Notes: a model not told the origin generated them from the letters alone. A stretch of DNA of 64,000 bases from an uncultured Bacteroidia bacterium (GCA_902769875.1 CACXQV010000005.1:53695-117694), one strand, 5' to 3'; positions 33,294-42,216 are shown, counted from the stretch's first letter. Program-made: numbers and translations.

Positions 33294-33881
33294 ATGGAAA
33301 AAAGTATTGGACAAAACAAGGAAATGACGGCTCAAGAGAGCCTCGACCTGATCAGTGAAATGTTGAACAACAACCGCCGCTGCATTCTTCAAAACAGTGC
33401 AAAGCACTTCATCCTGTGGGGAGCGTTGCTTTTGGTGTTCTCCATCGTCATTTACGAGTTGCTGCACGTCACAAGAGACCTCCGTTGGAATCTGTTGTGG
33501 TTTGCGATGCCTGTCTTGGGCTTCCCTTTGGCGCGACTTCTCGGAAAAAAGGGAACCGTCGTTCCGCAAAACGTCATCAGCAGCCAACTTCACTATGTTT
33601 GGCTCGCTTACTGTGCTTTTGCGGTTGTCATCAGCATCGTCGCAATGTTCGAGATGCCATCGTGCATCACGCTCCTCCTCGTCGCACTCCTCGGCTTTGC
33701 AGAATGTTCGTCGGGACTTTTGCTGAAAAACTGGCCTATTATAATAGGTGGGTTCATCCTTGGCGTGGGCGGTGCTGTCGTGGCGATGTTGGTTAGGTCT
33801 GAAGCGCAGTTGCTCGTCTTTGCCGCAGGCGGACTTATCCTCGCCGCTACTGGTCTGATTGTCAAACGTCAATACCAATGA
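33294..33881 (+). CDS. Integral membrane protein, partner of an HTH_34 regulator
   Basis: A 195-residue protein with a polar N-terminus (about 35 residues) and six hydrophobic segments: HFILWGALLLVFSIVIYELL, LLWFAMPVLGFPLARLL, LHYVWLAYCAFAVVISIVAMF, ITLLLVALLGFAECSSGLLL, WPIIIGGFILGVGGAVVAML and LLVFAAGGLILAATGLIV. No catalytic motif is visible. It overlaps the next gene by ATGA (33878-33881). Pairs of such a membrane protein with a small winged-helix regulator are frequent in Bacteroidetes; the function is unknown. Confidence 0.75.
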   Translation: MEKSIGQNKEMTAQESLDLISEMLNNNRRCILQNSAKHFILWGALLLVFSIVIYELLHVTRDLRWNLLWFAMPVLGFPLARLLGKKGTVVPQNVISSQLHYVWLAYCAFAVVISIVAMFEMPSCITLLLVALLGFAECSSGLLLKNWPIIIGGFILGVGGAVVAMLVRSEAQLLVFAAGGLILAATGLIVKRQYQ

Positions 33882-34174
33882 CTATGTTCCCGAAACTCGA
33901 CCCGATTCTCCATTCGGAACTGAGATTGGCCGTGATGTCCATCTTGATTGGAGTAGATGAAGCCGACTTTACCTATCTCAAGAAACAGACTGGTGCCACG
34001 TCAGGAAACCTCAGCGTGCAGATTGACAAACTTATGGCTGCTGGATACATCACGGTGGAAAAAGGCTTCAAAGGAAAGATGCCCCACACTACCTGCAAGA
34101 TTACCACGACTGGCCAGGAGGCTTTCAACAAATATGTGGAATCGCTGAAGGAATACCTTTCGGCAAATAAATAA
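33878..34174 (+). CDS. Winged-helix transcriptional regulator (HTH_34, MarR-like)
   Basis: A 98-residue single-domain DNA-binding protein: FPKLDPILHSELRLAVMSIL, the recognition region FTYLKKQTGATSGNLSVQID, and the wing GYITVEKGFKGKMPHTTCKIT. Starts at 33878 or 33884 are both possible; the first overlaps the membrane-protein stop. It probably represses its own operon. It ends 7 nt before the Ntn hydrolase gene, which may belong to the same transcript. Confidence 0.88.
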   Translation: MTMFPKLDPILHSELRLAVMSILIGVDEADFTYLKKQTGATSGNLSVQIDKLMAAGYITVEKGFKGKMPHTTCKITTTGQEAFNKYVESLKEYLSANK

Positions 34175-34181
34175 TCGAAAA

Positions 34182-35252
34182 ATGAAAAAGATAGTCAAAA
34201 CCGTTTTATGGAGTGTGTTTGTGTTTCTTATCGGAGCAAGCGCAAGGGCACAAGTCGATCCGCTTGAACAGGGCGCGATGTCCGTCAGAAAACTTGACGA
34301 CGGACTGTATTATATGGAATATAAAGGAGATGACGGCTTCGCTGGTCTGATGGAGAACGGCGGCGGACGCAGTGCCAGTGAACTGTCAGGATACGTTATG
34401 CGTTTCCTCTCAAAGGGTTTCTATCAACCGAAGGAGGGAAAAACCACACCGGCGAAGTACGGTTGTTCAGCCTTGACGGTACGGACGCAAGAAGGCGGCG
34501 TCTTGATGGGTCGCAACTTCGATTCCTCTCCAGCGACAGGAATTGTACTTCACACGGTTCCCGAGCAGGGTTATGAGACCTACACCACCTTCAACCTCGA
34601 CTACCTCGGTTTCGGGGAAGGGTGGCTTCCGGAAGGTTTCAAGAATCAGTATATGGTGCTCTCCGTGCTGTTTTTCGCCTTGGACGGCATCAACGAAAAG
34701 GGTCTGGCCGTCGCCGACTTGATGGCGGGAGACGACGTTCAGACCCACCAAAACAGCGGGAAGCCAGCCCTGACCACAACATCGGCCATCTGCTACCTTC
34801 TTAAAAATGCCGCCACAGTGGACGAGGCTTTGGATTTGCTCCAAGGAATTGATATGAACTCGGACATTGGTGCCGCTCATCACTATGCTATTTCCGATGC
34901 TTCTGGCCGGAGTGTCGTAGTCGAGTATGTTGACAACCAAATGGAAGTCGTAGAATCAGCCGCCGTAGCCAATCACTATCTGTGTGCTTTCAAGCTGAAC
35001 GTTGGCCTGAAAGAAGGAGACCGTCGATATGAATTCCTGTGCAGCCAGCTCAATGCCGCCGAAGGCGTAATGGACAGGCAGCAACTCACCCAAGCAATGG
35101 CTTCCGTTTCTTTGCCGCCAATGGAGGGCAAACCTATAGGCACTGCCTGGACTCTTGTAATGGACTTGAAAAACCCGTCCATAACCTACTACTCCCGCCG
35201 CCATTTCGACAAGCCGTTCCACTTTGAATTTGTTCGCAAGAGCGAAAGGTAA
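34182..35252 (+). CDS. Linear amide C-N hydrolase (choloylglycine hydrolase/penicillin V acylase-like, Ntn fold)
   Basis: A 356-residue protein with a signal peptide (VFLIGASARAQ). The candidate nucleophile is Cys95 in AKYGCSALTV, followed by GGVLMGRNFDSSPATG, where Arg and Asp are the usual active-site residues. A further family block is MNSDIGAAHHYAISDASGRSVVVEY. The nucleophile must become N-terminal by processing, so a propeptide of about 94 residues (including the signal) would be removed. It is likely secreted or periplasmic and cleaves amide bonds in bile-salt, penicillin or acyl-amino-acid type substrates; the true substrate is unknown. Confidence 0.82.
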   Translation: MKKIVKTVLWSVFVFLIGASARAQVDPLEQGAMSVRKLDDGLYYMEYKGDDGFAGLMENGGGRSASELSGYVMRFLSKGFYQPKEGKTTPAKYGCSALTVRTQEGGVLMGRNFDSSPATGIVLHTVPEQGYETYTTFNLDYLGFGEGWLPEGFKNQYMVLSVLFFALDGINEKGLAVADLMAGDDVQTHQNSGKPALTTTSAICYLLKNAATVDEALDLLQGIDMNSDIGAAHHYAISDASGRSVVVEYVDNQMEVVESAAVANHYLCAFKLNVGLKEGDRRYEFLCSQLNAAEGVMDRQQLTQAMASVSLPPMEGKPIGTAWTLVMDLKNPSITYYSRRHFDKPFHFEFVRKSER

Positions 35253-35452
35253 TCCATCCTTATAGTATGAATACCCGTCCACTTACTACACGTTAGGGCA
35301 AACATCTCTTCCGTGTAAATAGTGGACGGATTGTTTATAGGGTAGCCGATAATCCAAAATCGCTGCGGGGGCAGTTGGCATATTCGTGTGGTTTAAGGCG
35401 TTTTGATTGCAAAGATTGATGTTTTGCTCTTCCAATTTTACCGATACGGACT

Positions 35453-35540
35453 AAATTTGGCGTAAATTTTGGACTTTAATATCTAAATTTGGCGTAAATT
35501 TAGGACTATAAGGGAAAAATTCGGCGTAAATTTTGGTACT
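35453..35540. repeat. Three iterons upstream of the ECF sigma gene
   Basis: Copies of AAATTTGGCGTAAATTTTGG at 35453-35475 and 35484-35506, and a variant AAATTCGGCGTAAATTTTGG at 35517-35540, spaced 31 and 33 nt (about three helical turns). Each has AAATTT on both sides of GGCGT. They lie just upstream of the promoter at 35553-35584, in a 369-nt gap without genes. Confidence 0.75.
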
Positions 35541-35552
35541 ATATCAAAAAAG

Positions 35553-35584
35553 TTGGTTTCCGTGGTAATTTTTCCCTACTTTCG
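35553..35584 (+). promoter_or_regulatory. Promoter of the ECF sigma operon
   Basis: TTG (35553-35555), 21-nt spacer, TACTTTCG (35577-35584), 38 nt before the ATG at 35622. The context TTTCCCTACTTTCGCTGTCTAA recurs in nearly the same form at 39427. Confidence 0.5.
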
Positions 35585-35621
35585 CTGTCTAACCTGATGA
35601 ACGTTGCAACGAAAACGCATT

Positions 35622-36110
35622 ATGAACAACGACAAGGAACATCAGTTTGAACTTTTGGTGCGGCAGCACAAGCGGACCATCTACACGGTGTGCTATATGT
35701 TCTCGCGCAACAAGGCCGAAATCGACGACCTGTTTCAGGAAATCCTCATCAGGCTTTGGAACGGCTTCGACAACTACGAGGGACGCAGCACCGCGCAGAC
35801 TTGGATCTATCGCGTCGCGCTCAACACGGCCATCAACCAGGACAAGAAGGAACGCCGGCGCATCGAGACCGTCCCGCTGACGGTGGACATCGACCCTTAC
35901 GAGGCCGACGACCCCAAGACGCAGCAAATCCGTGAACTCTACGACCGCATCTCGCGCCTCGACCTCATCGACCGAAGCCTCATCCTGCTTTGGCTCGAAG
36001 GCGTCAGTTACGACGAAATCGGGGCCATCATCGGCATCACACCCAACAATGTGGGGGTGAGGCTGGCGCGCATCAAGGAAAAATTGGTGAAAATGTCGAA
36101 AAAAGAATGA
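35622..36110 (+). CDS. ECF-family RNA polymerase sigma factor
   Basis: A 162-residue sigma-70 family protein. Region 2 is seen as HKRTIYTVCYMFSRNKAEIDDLFQEILIRLWNGF with the FQEI polymerase-binding motif and RSTAQTWIYRVALN; region 4 as YDRISRLDLIDRSLILLWLEGVSYDEIGAIIGITPNNVGVRLARIKEKL. The ATG at 35622 is chosen over an upstream TTG. It directs RNA polymerase to a regulon that is not evident; the downstream membrane protein at 36123 may be its anti-sigma factor or a target. Iterons lie upstream. Confidence 0.92.
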   Translation: MNNDKEHQFELLVRQHKRTIYTVCYMFSRNKAEIDDLFQEILIRLWNGFDNYEGRSTAQTWIYRVALNTAINQDKKERRRIETVPLTVDIDPYEADDPKTQQIRELYDRISRLDLIDRSLILLWLEGVSYDEIGAIIGITPNNVGVRLARIKEKLVKMSKKE

Positions 36111-36122
36111 AAGGGAATCATT

Positions 36123-37403
36123 ATGGAAAACAATGAAAACAACAATCTGAACGAACTGGACCAACTGAAGGCCCAATACGAGACGCTAAAACAGCAGTTC
36201 GACCAACAGGAAATCGTCAACGATAGGTTAATGAAGTCGTCCATCAGGCATAGCATCGATTTCTACAAGAGATACCGTTGGTTGCAAGTCATCCTTTACC
36301 CATTGGCTGCGATTTTGGGACTGCTGATTGTCAAAGAGTACCTTGGCAATAGCCTTTCAATACGAGTGTTTGTGGTGTCATTCTGCTTGACCTGTCTTTT
36401 CATAGAGTTGTGGATGACCCGAAAAATTCGATACAAAGTATTGGAAAACAATGATTTGCTAAATCTCATATATTATGCCAGAAGTTTCAAGAAACTTTTC
36501 TCTGTCTTTACAATACTCAACTATTCCACGGGGCTAATCTTGACTTTTGGAATTTTTTTGGCTCTGTTGGGTAAGACAATCTCTTTACCGAATATGACCG
36601 CATTGCCTATTGCTATAGGTTTCATAATTGTAGCGTTTGTGTCTATAGGCATCGCAGAAGTCCGTTATAAGACAAGACCTTGCAACGAAATCATACGACA
36701 AATTGAAGCATCTGATGAAACGCCGGACAAGAAATCGGATTTCGACAAAAAGCAAAAGTGGTTCTGCATCGTTATGATTGTCGCATTCATTGGTCTCGAC
36801 ATTTGGGCTTACACGATTGTCGGAACCTACCTGAAACTGCCGCCGATGTGGCAAACCGTGGAATATGTACGGGCTGCAGATGACCATTTGACGGAAGGGA
36901 AACTGGCAATCTGGGAAGTCTTTGCCGATACGGTCGTCCCCGAAAAGGATGTCGATGATTCATATATTCTGATGGAAGCATGGCAGGAGGAAAAAATGGA
37001 AATCGGCGATGATGCGATGCATAGCTGGAGACAAGACGAAAGTAATCCTAAGGGAGTGCAACTATATTTGCTGAAAAAGAACTCCCAGGAAGGTCCGGCG
37101 ATCAGTTCGATAGCTATGGAAGGCAAGCCGATGGTGCAAAGGGTGGATGTAACCAAACCTCCCAAATACCCAAGCAACGTCTCCGTTCCGATGATCGTGT
37201 GGCTGACTCCCGAAGCAGGCCAACTATTGCGTGAATTTGCCAAGCATCTCACTGGCAAAAGAGGTGCAGTTTCCATCGATGGCGTGGTAGTTCAGGAATG
37301 GAAAATCATGAGCAACCTTGAGAATGGCTGTTTCTTCATCATGCGGGAATGGTCATCGAAAGAGGAATTGGAGGCGTTCTGCGAGCGTATGATTAAGCAA
37401 TAA
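36123..37403 (+). CDS. Membrane protein of unknown function in the ECF sigma operon
   Basis: A 426-residue protein, 12 nt after the sigma gene. It has an N-terminal coiled-coil-like stretch (NNLNELDQLKAQYETLKQQF), then four to five membrane helices (LQVILYPLAAILGLLIV; VFVVSFCLTCLFIELWM; LILTFGIFLALLG; LPIAIGFIIVAFVSIGI; FCIVMIVAFIGLDIWAYTI) and an extracytoplasmic C-terminal part. That part contains MIVWLTPEAGQLLREFAKHL and RGAVSIDGVVVQEWKI, which recall the SecD periplasmic head domain. It could be an anti-sigma factor by position; neither role is proven. Confidence 0.65.
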   Translation: MENNENNNLNELDQLKAQYETLKQQFDQQEIVNDRLMKSSIRHSIDFYKRYRWLQVILYPLAAILGLLIVKEYLGNSLSIRVFVVSFCLTCLFIELWMTRKIRYKVLENNDLLNLIYYARSFKKLFSVFTILNYSTGLILTFGIFLALLGKTISLPNMTALPIAIGFIIVAFVSIGIAEVRYKTRPCNEIIRQIEASDETPDKKSDFDKKQKWFCIVMIVAFIGLDIWAYTIVGTYLKLPPMWQTVEYVRAADDHLTEGKLAIWEVFADTVVPEKDVDDSYILMEAWQEEKMEIGDDAMHSWRQDESNPKGVQLYLLKKNSQEGPAISSIAMEGKPMVQRVDVTKPPKYPSNVSVPMIVWLTPEAGQLLREFAKHLTGKRGAVSIDGVVVQEWKIMSNLENGCFFIMREWSSKEELEAFCERMIKQ

Positions 37404-37449
37404 AAACTCGGAATTATGCGTTTGATAAGCATTAAAAACTCAAAATCCT

Positions 37450-38520
37450 ATGGAAAGAACCATTAAACAGAGAACAAATAAACCGAATCTTTTTAGATGG
37501 GCTTTGTGGTGGGGACTTGGCATCATCGTGGTTTGCCTTACTATTATAATAATTAAAGGTGAGAGTTTAGAAGGGTTTGACACTCCACTGATGGATGCTA
37601 TCTATAGTATGGTATATCGGTTTGGCATTTTGCCTGTCGTTCTGTATATTGGCATCATTGGCCCTGTCATGGAGGAGTTTGTTTTCAGGTTATGGGGAAA
37701 CGGAAAACTATGGACAGGCATAACATCAATAATTCTGATGGCTTTGTTTGCTCTTGCTGTTGGATGGTGGCTGTCTTTATTAACCATAGTTTGCGGAGTG
37801 TCTATACTCGTTTATTTCCGTGAAGACAGGGAAAAGAAGTTGTTCTCTCTTATGCTGCTTTCATCGGCAGTGTTCGCAGTGGCTCATGCGGGCAATTACA
37901 ATGGTGAAGGACAGAAATTCATATTGTTCGTTTCTGTTTTGGAAAAATTCGGTTTTGGCTTGGTGGCCTCATATCTTGTGATTAACTACAATCTTTTTTG
38001 GTCGATTGTGTTGCATGTGGCAAACAATTCACTTCTGGCCATACCCTTTTTCATTGGCTTCAATTCCATCAATAAAGAGGTGAGGGTTATCGAAAACGAA
38101 GATTTCCGCCTTGAAATGCGCACGGTGTTGGTTGAAGATAAGGATTTGGACAGGTCAAACAAGTTTTACACGAACTATGTCGAGAACTCTTATTTCGGAA
38201 ATGTGGCAGGCTTTGCCAACCAAGCCATGTTGTACGATGTGCGGAGCCAAGGCATGGACCCCAATTATGACACGTTAACACTTGCTATGGTCAACTACGA
38301 AGAATATCCCAAATGTCATTTTAACCTGTCGTTTAAGCAGGAGCCCATAAACTATCATCGGCTAATCAACACGCTTGCAGAAGAAGGTTTGATAGAAATA
38401 GACACGACGGTGACACAAGCATATAGGATGCACATAACCGACCCGTCGAAGCTTGTATATGGCCAACATGGAGGGTTGATGCCTTATAAAATGTTGATTG
38501 GGCTGATTGTCAGAATATAG
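37450..38520 (+). CDS. CPBP-family intramembrane metalloprotease, probably frameshifted near the 3' end
   Basis: 356 residues to the TAG at 38518-38520. The CPBP (CAAX protease-like) motifs are seen: GPVMEEFVFRLW (EExxxR), FAVAHAGN (FxxxH) and VLHVANNSL (HxxN), spread over about seven membrane helices. A soluble C-terminal region follows the helices (VRVIENEDFRLEMRTVL on), with a DUF3738-like feel: INYHRLINTLAEEGLIEIDTT. The frame that opens at 38490 carries on with a protein-like sequence to 38771, so the original protein was probably about 440 residues and a single-base indel lies between 38490 and 38520. Confidence 0.7.
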   Translation: MERTIKQRTNKPNLFRWALWWGLGIIVVCLTIIIIKGESLEGFDTPLMDAIYSMVYRFGILPVVLYIGIIGPVMEEFVFRLWGNGKLWTGITSIILMALFALAVGWWLSLLTIVCGVSILVYFREDREKKLFSLMLLSSAVFAVAHAGNYNGEGQKFILFVSVLEKFGFGLVASYLVINYNLFWSIVLHVANNSLLAIPFFIGFNSINKEVRVIENEDFRLEMRTVLVEDKDLDRSNKFYTNYVENSYFGNVAGFANQAMLYDVRSQGMDPNYDTLTLAMVNYEEYPKCHFNLSFKQEPINYHRLINTLAEEGLIEIDTTVTQAYRMHITDPSKLVYGQHGGLMPYKMLIGLIVRI

Positions 38521-38771
38521 GCTTGCCTGTCTTTGCCGAAATCCCAAGTGATACTTATAGGGTGAGCACCACCAATGCCTATGCAGGAAGCAGCTTGTAT
38601 GATAGTCTGTATGTGAAGGATATTGGTTATTCGAATTATAGAAAGGATTACACCATTGATGATTTGAGGACGATTCTCGAACCGCAAGGCATCGCTATTG
38701 AACCGACGGATAGGAAAATGACGTTTATTGCCATTAAGAACAAGTACAATCCGTTGGAGGAATTGGAATGA
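38490..38771 (+). pseudogene. Out-of-frame 3' part of the CPBP protease gene
   Basis: The frame opens after a stop at 38487-38489 and encodes CQNIGLPVFAEIPSDTYRV..., DYTIDDLRTILEPQGIAIEP and TDRKMTFIAIKNK, ending at TGA 38769-38771. It has no good start or ribosome-binding site of its own and overlaps the upstream frame by only 31 nt. The simplest reading is that it is the C-terminus of the same protein, separated by an indel (true mutation or sequencing error). Confidence 0.6.
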
Positions 38772-38851
38772 TGATAGGTGTTGGCGCTTCTGCAAACGTC
38801 TGATTAATCAGGTTTTGATGGCTTTGCAAATTCGCCAGAACTGGATTTTCC

Positions 38852-39190
38852 CTATTGTGACTCTATGTCGTTGTCGCGGGCAATGGTTTGTGCTGCTTGT
38901 TTTTCCGGTTCTCGTCGGCAGTCCCAGAAATCAACAACATCGATACGCTCGTTCTCGATGCGGTAGATAATCTTGTTCAGTCGTGCGACCACTACGCTAC
39001 GGTAGGTTTTTGGCTGGCCGGAAAGATAAGGTTCGATGGGTCCAAGATAAGAATTGACCGATAGCAACCGTTTTGTTTCGCGGACACTTTGAATGAAGTT
39101 GCGTCTGTGGTTTTTGCCGAACTCCCGTTGGATGTATCTTGCAGTTTTGTTGATTTGCTGCTGTGCAAAAGGGGTAATGATTACCTTCAT
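38852..39190 (-). CDS. RelE/ParE-superfamily toxin
   Basis: A 112-residue protein of the RelE/ParE fold: MKVIITPFAQQQINKTARYI at the start, RNFIQSVRETKRLL, TYRSVVVARLNKIIYRIENERIDVVDFWDCRR near the C-terminus. It would be an mRNA interferase or gyrase inhibitor when free. The ATG overlaps the stop of the upstream antitoxin gene (ATGA at 39187-39190), the usual antitoxin-first order. Confidence 0.85.
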   Translation of the reverse strand: MKVIITPFAQQQINKTARYIQREFGKNHRRNFIQSVRETKRLLSVNSYLGPIEPYLSGQPKTYRSVVVARLNKIIYRIENERIDVVDFWDCRREPEKQAAQTIARDNDIESQ

Positions 39191-39366
39191 GCCACTACCG
39201 CCATTTTAAGTTCTTCTTGTTCTTCCTTGTCGAGTTCTCTCTCGATTTCGTCCATTGCTTCATCAAAATCCATCCATTCTCCGTTGGCAAGTTGCTTCTC
39301 GCTTATGGCAATTCTTTCCTGAAGTTCTTCAATGGTGTATGGCCTTACATCTGTTTCTGTGAACAT
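39187..39366 (-). CDS. Antitoxin of the RelE/ParE-type pair
   Basis: A 59-residue acidic protein, ATG at 39366: MFTETDVRPYTIEELQERIA at the start, then KQLANGEWMDFDEAMDEIER and DKEEQEELKMAVVA. Rich in Glu, Asp and Lys, mostly helical, typical of the small antitoxins that partner RelE-like toxins in Bacteroidetes. It overlaps the toxin gene by 4 nt. A -7 box TAACTTTG (39391-39398, minus strand) lies 25 nt upstream. Confidence 0.8.
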   Translation of the reverse strand: MFTETDVRPYTIEELQERIAISEKQLANGEWMDFDEAMDEIERELDKEEQEELKMAVVA

Positions 39367-39390
39367 GGCATTCCATTTTAATTACGGCTG

Positions 39391-39398
39391 CAAAGTTA
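39391..39398 (-). promoter_or_regulatory. Promoter -7 box of the toxin-antitoxin pair
   Basis: TAACTTTG on the minus strand, 25 nt before the antitoxin ATG at 39366. Confidence 0.5.
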
Positions 39399-39494
39399 CA
39401 ATTTTTCGCTGAAATTTTGTAGCATTTCCCGACTTTCGCTGTCTAATTGGACAAAGGCTGTCCAAGAAAATTTTCAAAAAAATCAACTTTTCCC

Positions 39495-39524
39495 TTGACA
39501 GTATCAAAAAAAGCTGTACTTTTG
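39495..39524 (+). promoter_or_regulatory. Promoter of the outer-membrane barrel gene
   Basis: TTG (39495-39497), 19-nt spacer, TACTTTTG (39517-39524), 98 nt before the ATG at 39622. Confidence 0.6.
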
Positions 39525-39621
39525 CAGCGTAATAGTTCACTAACACACTAAAAACAAAAATTGTATCCATCCATACGAAAAACAAAATTCATCAGTTAAT
39601 ACCTTGTAAAATAGTTCAGTC

Positions 39622-42081
39622 ATGAAAAAACTTGTATTATCGTTCATTATCGCTTTGATGGGCATTTCGTCAACGGCATTTGCCCAAAGCAAGATCACGG
39701 GAACCATCGTCGAGGAGGCCAATGGCAAGACGATTCCCTTCGTCAATGTAGGTTTGTTCAGGCAGGCGGATAGCGTCTTCGTGAGCGGTGCCGCCAGCGA
39801 CGACAAAGGCCGTTTTGAGCTTTTGGCGCCCAACGGCGACTATCGATTGGCGGTTTCGGCCATCGGTTTCCAAACCTTTGAGCAGCTTTTGACCGTGAAA
39901 GGCAACCAAGACCTTGGCCAACTGAAACTTACTGAAGGCTCCACCAAACTCAGCGAGGTGGTCATTGCCGAGAAGCGTCCGTTGTTTGCCGTGGAAGGCG
40001 AGAAAACTATGTATAATGTGGCCGAAGACCCCAGCATCCAGACGGGAACTGCCTCCGATGCCTTGCAGAACGCGCCCGGCGTGGAGGTGGACGTGGAAGG
40101 CAACATCACCCTGCGCGGCACGTCGAGTGTGGAGGTTTGGATCAACGACAAGCCTTCGCACATGACCGCCGAAAACCTCAAGACCTACATCCAGACGATG
40201 CCCGCCAACAGTATCGACCGTGTGGAGGTCATCACCAACCCCTCGGCGCGCTACGGCTCCAATGCCGACGGCATCATCAACATCGTGACCAACGCCAAAA
40301 TCCAAAAGAACGAGTTTTTCAGCTTCGGCGTGAACGGCTCCACGAGGCCTTCGGTAACGCCTTGGATGTCATACGTTTGGTCGAACGACAAACTGACTTT
40401 CAATGCCTACATCAACGGCGGCTATTCCATTTGGAAGGGCAGCCGGTTCTCGGATCAGTCGCTGTTCAACGAAGCGCACCAGTTGGCCAATCACGAAATC
40501 GACACTTCCATTTACAGCAACAAGGGTTATAACACAGGCGGTTATTTCAGCCTTGATTATGAGATAGATACGGCCAACAGCATCAATGTTTGGCTCAGTG
40601 GTTGGCCCAATTTTGGGCGCAATACCAACAGTATGACGATGCATCGCGATGAGTTCCTGCCAGATACTTTGACAACTAAGTTTGACGAAAACAGTACCGC
40701 ATGGGATCGTAGTTATTTTCTTAATGGCGGACTGTATTACCAACACAAGTTCGACAATGATGGCCACAACTTGTCGGTCAGTATAAATGCCATGGGTTGG
40801 GGCAGTGGCGACGGCGGCGTGGTGACGCGGTCATTCACTTCACCCTACACCTATCGCAAAATCATGCGTCAGGAGAGCCAATACAGTTCCTTCGGGGCGG
40901 AAGGTGAAGTCATCTATAACCGCCCCTATTCCGAGAACGGCGAGGTTTCGGTGGGCTACACTTTCGGCATCGACCCCGAAAAGCGGTATCTCATCACCGA
41001 CACCGTGACCAACCCCTACATTATTGGCCCTTACAATTGGGAAAACGACGTTTACCGTTCCTACAGAGCCAACTTCAACAAACTGAACAACGAGGCTTTC
41101 ATCACCTTGCAGCACAAGTTTGGTGGTTTCACGGTGAAGCCCGGCATCCGCTTCGTCAGCGAATTGGTCAGCGGCGCCTATCCCGACTCGTCGAAATACG
41201 ATTTCCGCAAGCATTTCTTCAGTGTGAGGCCATCGTTGCACCTTTCTTACAGGACGGAGTCGATGCACAACTTCAAGTTGAGTTACACGCGCCGCATTGC
41301 CGCGCCCGAAGCCGAGCAATTGAGTGCCTTCCCGATGTATCACGAGGACAACTACAGCAGCGGCAATCCCGACTTGGAGCGCATCTACACCAACTCGTTT
41401 GAAGCCGGTTGGACCAAATATTGGATGAGTTTCGGCTCGGTGGGCTTGTCGGCCTACTATCGCGGCAAGTCAAACGAAGTCAATACGATAACGATTTCTT
41501 CTGATAGCACTATGTATTGGCTTTACGGTCGCCCGGTGTCGTACAGCTATCCCGTCAATGTGGGCAAGAGCTATAGCTCGGGCTTGGAGGCCAATGTGAT
41601 GTATCGTCCGAGCGGCTTCTTCAACCTGCGCTTCTACGCCAACCTTTACGATTCCTACATTTATACGGAATACAATGGGAAACCCTACGAGTCTGATATG
41701 TGGTCGTACAGCTTCCGCCTCAATATGTGGGCCAAACTTTGGAACAAGATCGAGGTGACGGCTTCGGGTTATTACAGTTCGCCGACGCAATCGCTGTTCA
41801 GCGAGCGTCACGCCCGCTATGGCATCAATGCCGGACTTCGCGCCGACTTCTTCGACCGCAAACTTTCGGTGTTCGTCAATGCCAGCGACATCTTCAACTG
41901 GAACAGTTGGGGGTGGTCGAACAACAGCCCGTATGTGGAATCCACGTCTGACTCCAAGTATAACAGCCGCAGTGTGTCCGTCGGCGTGACCTTCCGTTTC
42001 GGCAAGATGGAACTCGAGCAGCGCGCCCGCCAAGGTGCCGACGACTCGCAAGGTGCCCCGCAGGGGATGGGAGGGATGTGA
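39622..42081 (+). CDS. Outer-membrane beta-barrel family protein (OMP_b-brl_3) with regulatory-like domain and plug
   Basis: An 819-residue protein: signal peptide (GISSTAFAQ), carboxypeptidase-regulatory-like domain (ITGTIVEEANGKTIPFVNVG to KLTEGSTKLSEVVIAEKRP), a TonB-type plug (SDALQNAPGVEVDVEGNITL, RGTSSVEVWINDKPSH, SIDRVEVITNPSARYGSNADGIINI) and a barrel ending GVTFRFGKMELEQRARQGAD. A Gly/Met-rich tail (GAPQGMGGM) follows. It probably imports or exports an unknown ligand across the outer membrane. No SusD gene is adjacent. Confidence 0.88.
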   Translation: MKKLVLSFIIALMGISSTAFAQSKITGTIVEEANGKTIPFVNVGLFRQADSVFVSGAASDDKGRFELLAPNGDYRLAVSAIGFQTFEQLLTVKGNQDLGQLKLTEGSTKLSEVVIAEKRPLFAVEGEKTMYNVAEDPSIQTGTASDALQNAPGVEVDVEGNITLRGTSSVEVWINDKPSHMTAENLKTYIQTMPANSIDRVEVITNPSARYGSNADGIINIVTNAKIQKNEFFSFGVNGSTRPSVTPWMSYVWSNDKLTFNAYINGGYSIWKGSRFSDQSLFNEAHQLANHEIDTSIYSNKGYNTGGYFSLDYEIDTANSINVWLSGWPNFGRNTNSMTMHRDEFLPDTLTTKFDENSTAWDRSYFLNGGLYYQHKFDNDGHNLSVSINAMGWGSGDGGVVTRSFTSPYTYRKIMRQESQYSSFGAEGEVIYNRPYSENGEVSVGYTFGIDPEKRYLITDTVTNPYIIGPYNWENDVYRSYRANFNKLNNEAFITLQHKFGGFTVKPGIRFVSELVSGAYPDSSKYDFRKHFFSVRPSLHLSYRTESMHNFKLSYTRRIAAPEAEQLSAFPMYHEDNYSSGNPDLERIYTNSFEAGWTKYWMSFGSVGLSAYYRGKSNEVNTITISSDSTMYWLYGRPVSYSYPVNVGKSYSSGLEANVMYRPSGFFNLRFYANLYDSYIYTEYNGKPYESDMWSYSFRLNMWAKLWNKIEVTASGYYSSPTQSLFSERHARYGINAGLRADFFDRKLSVFVNASDIFNWNSWGWSNNSPYVESTSDSKYNSRSVSVGVTFRFGKMELEQRARQGADDSQGAPQGMGGM

Positions 42082-42103
42082 TTTGCCGATAGACCCGACA
42101 TTG

Positions 42104-42206
42104 CACATCGGGTTTGTAATAGGGTCGCCCTTTCAGGGCTTTGTGAAGCCAAGCCCTGAAGGGGCGAATTACCATAGCCCGACGCGAAACGTCGAGAAAC
42201 ACGGCG
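42104..42206. repeat. Interspersed palindromic repeats in the gap between convergent genes
   Basis: TCGCCCTTTCAGGGCT (42125-42140) pairs with AGCCCTGAAGGGGCGA (42152-42167), one mismatch, and a smaller CCCGACATTGCACATCGGG lies before it. Together with GACGCGAAACGTCGAG after it, they fill the gap between the barrel gene and the T9SS-cargo gene. Confidence 0.7.
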
Positions 42207-42216
42207 GATGCCGGAA

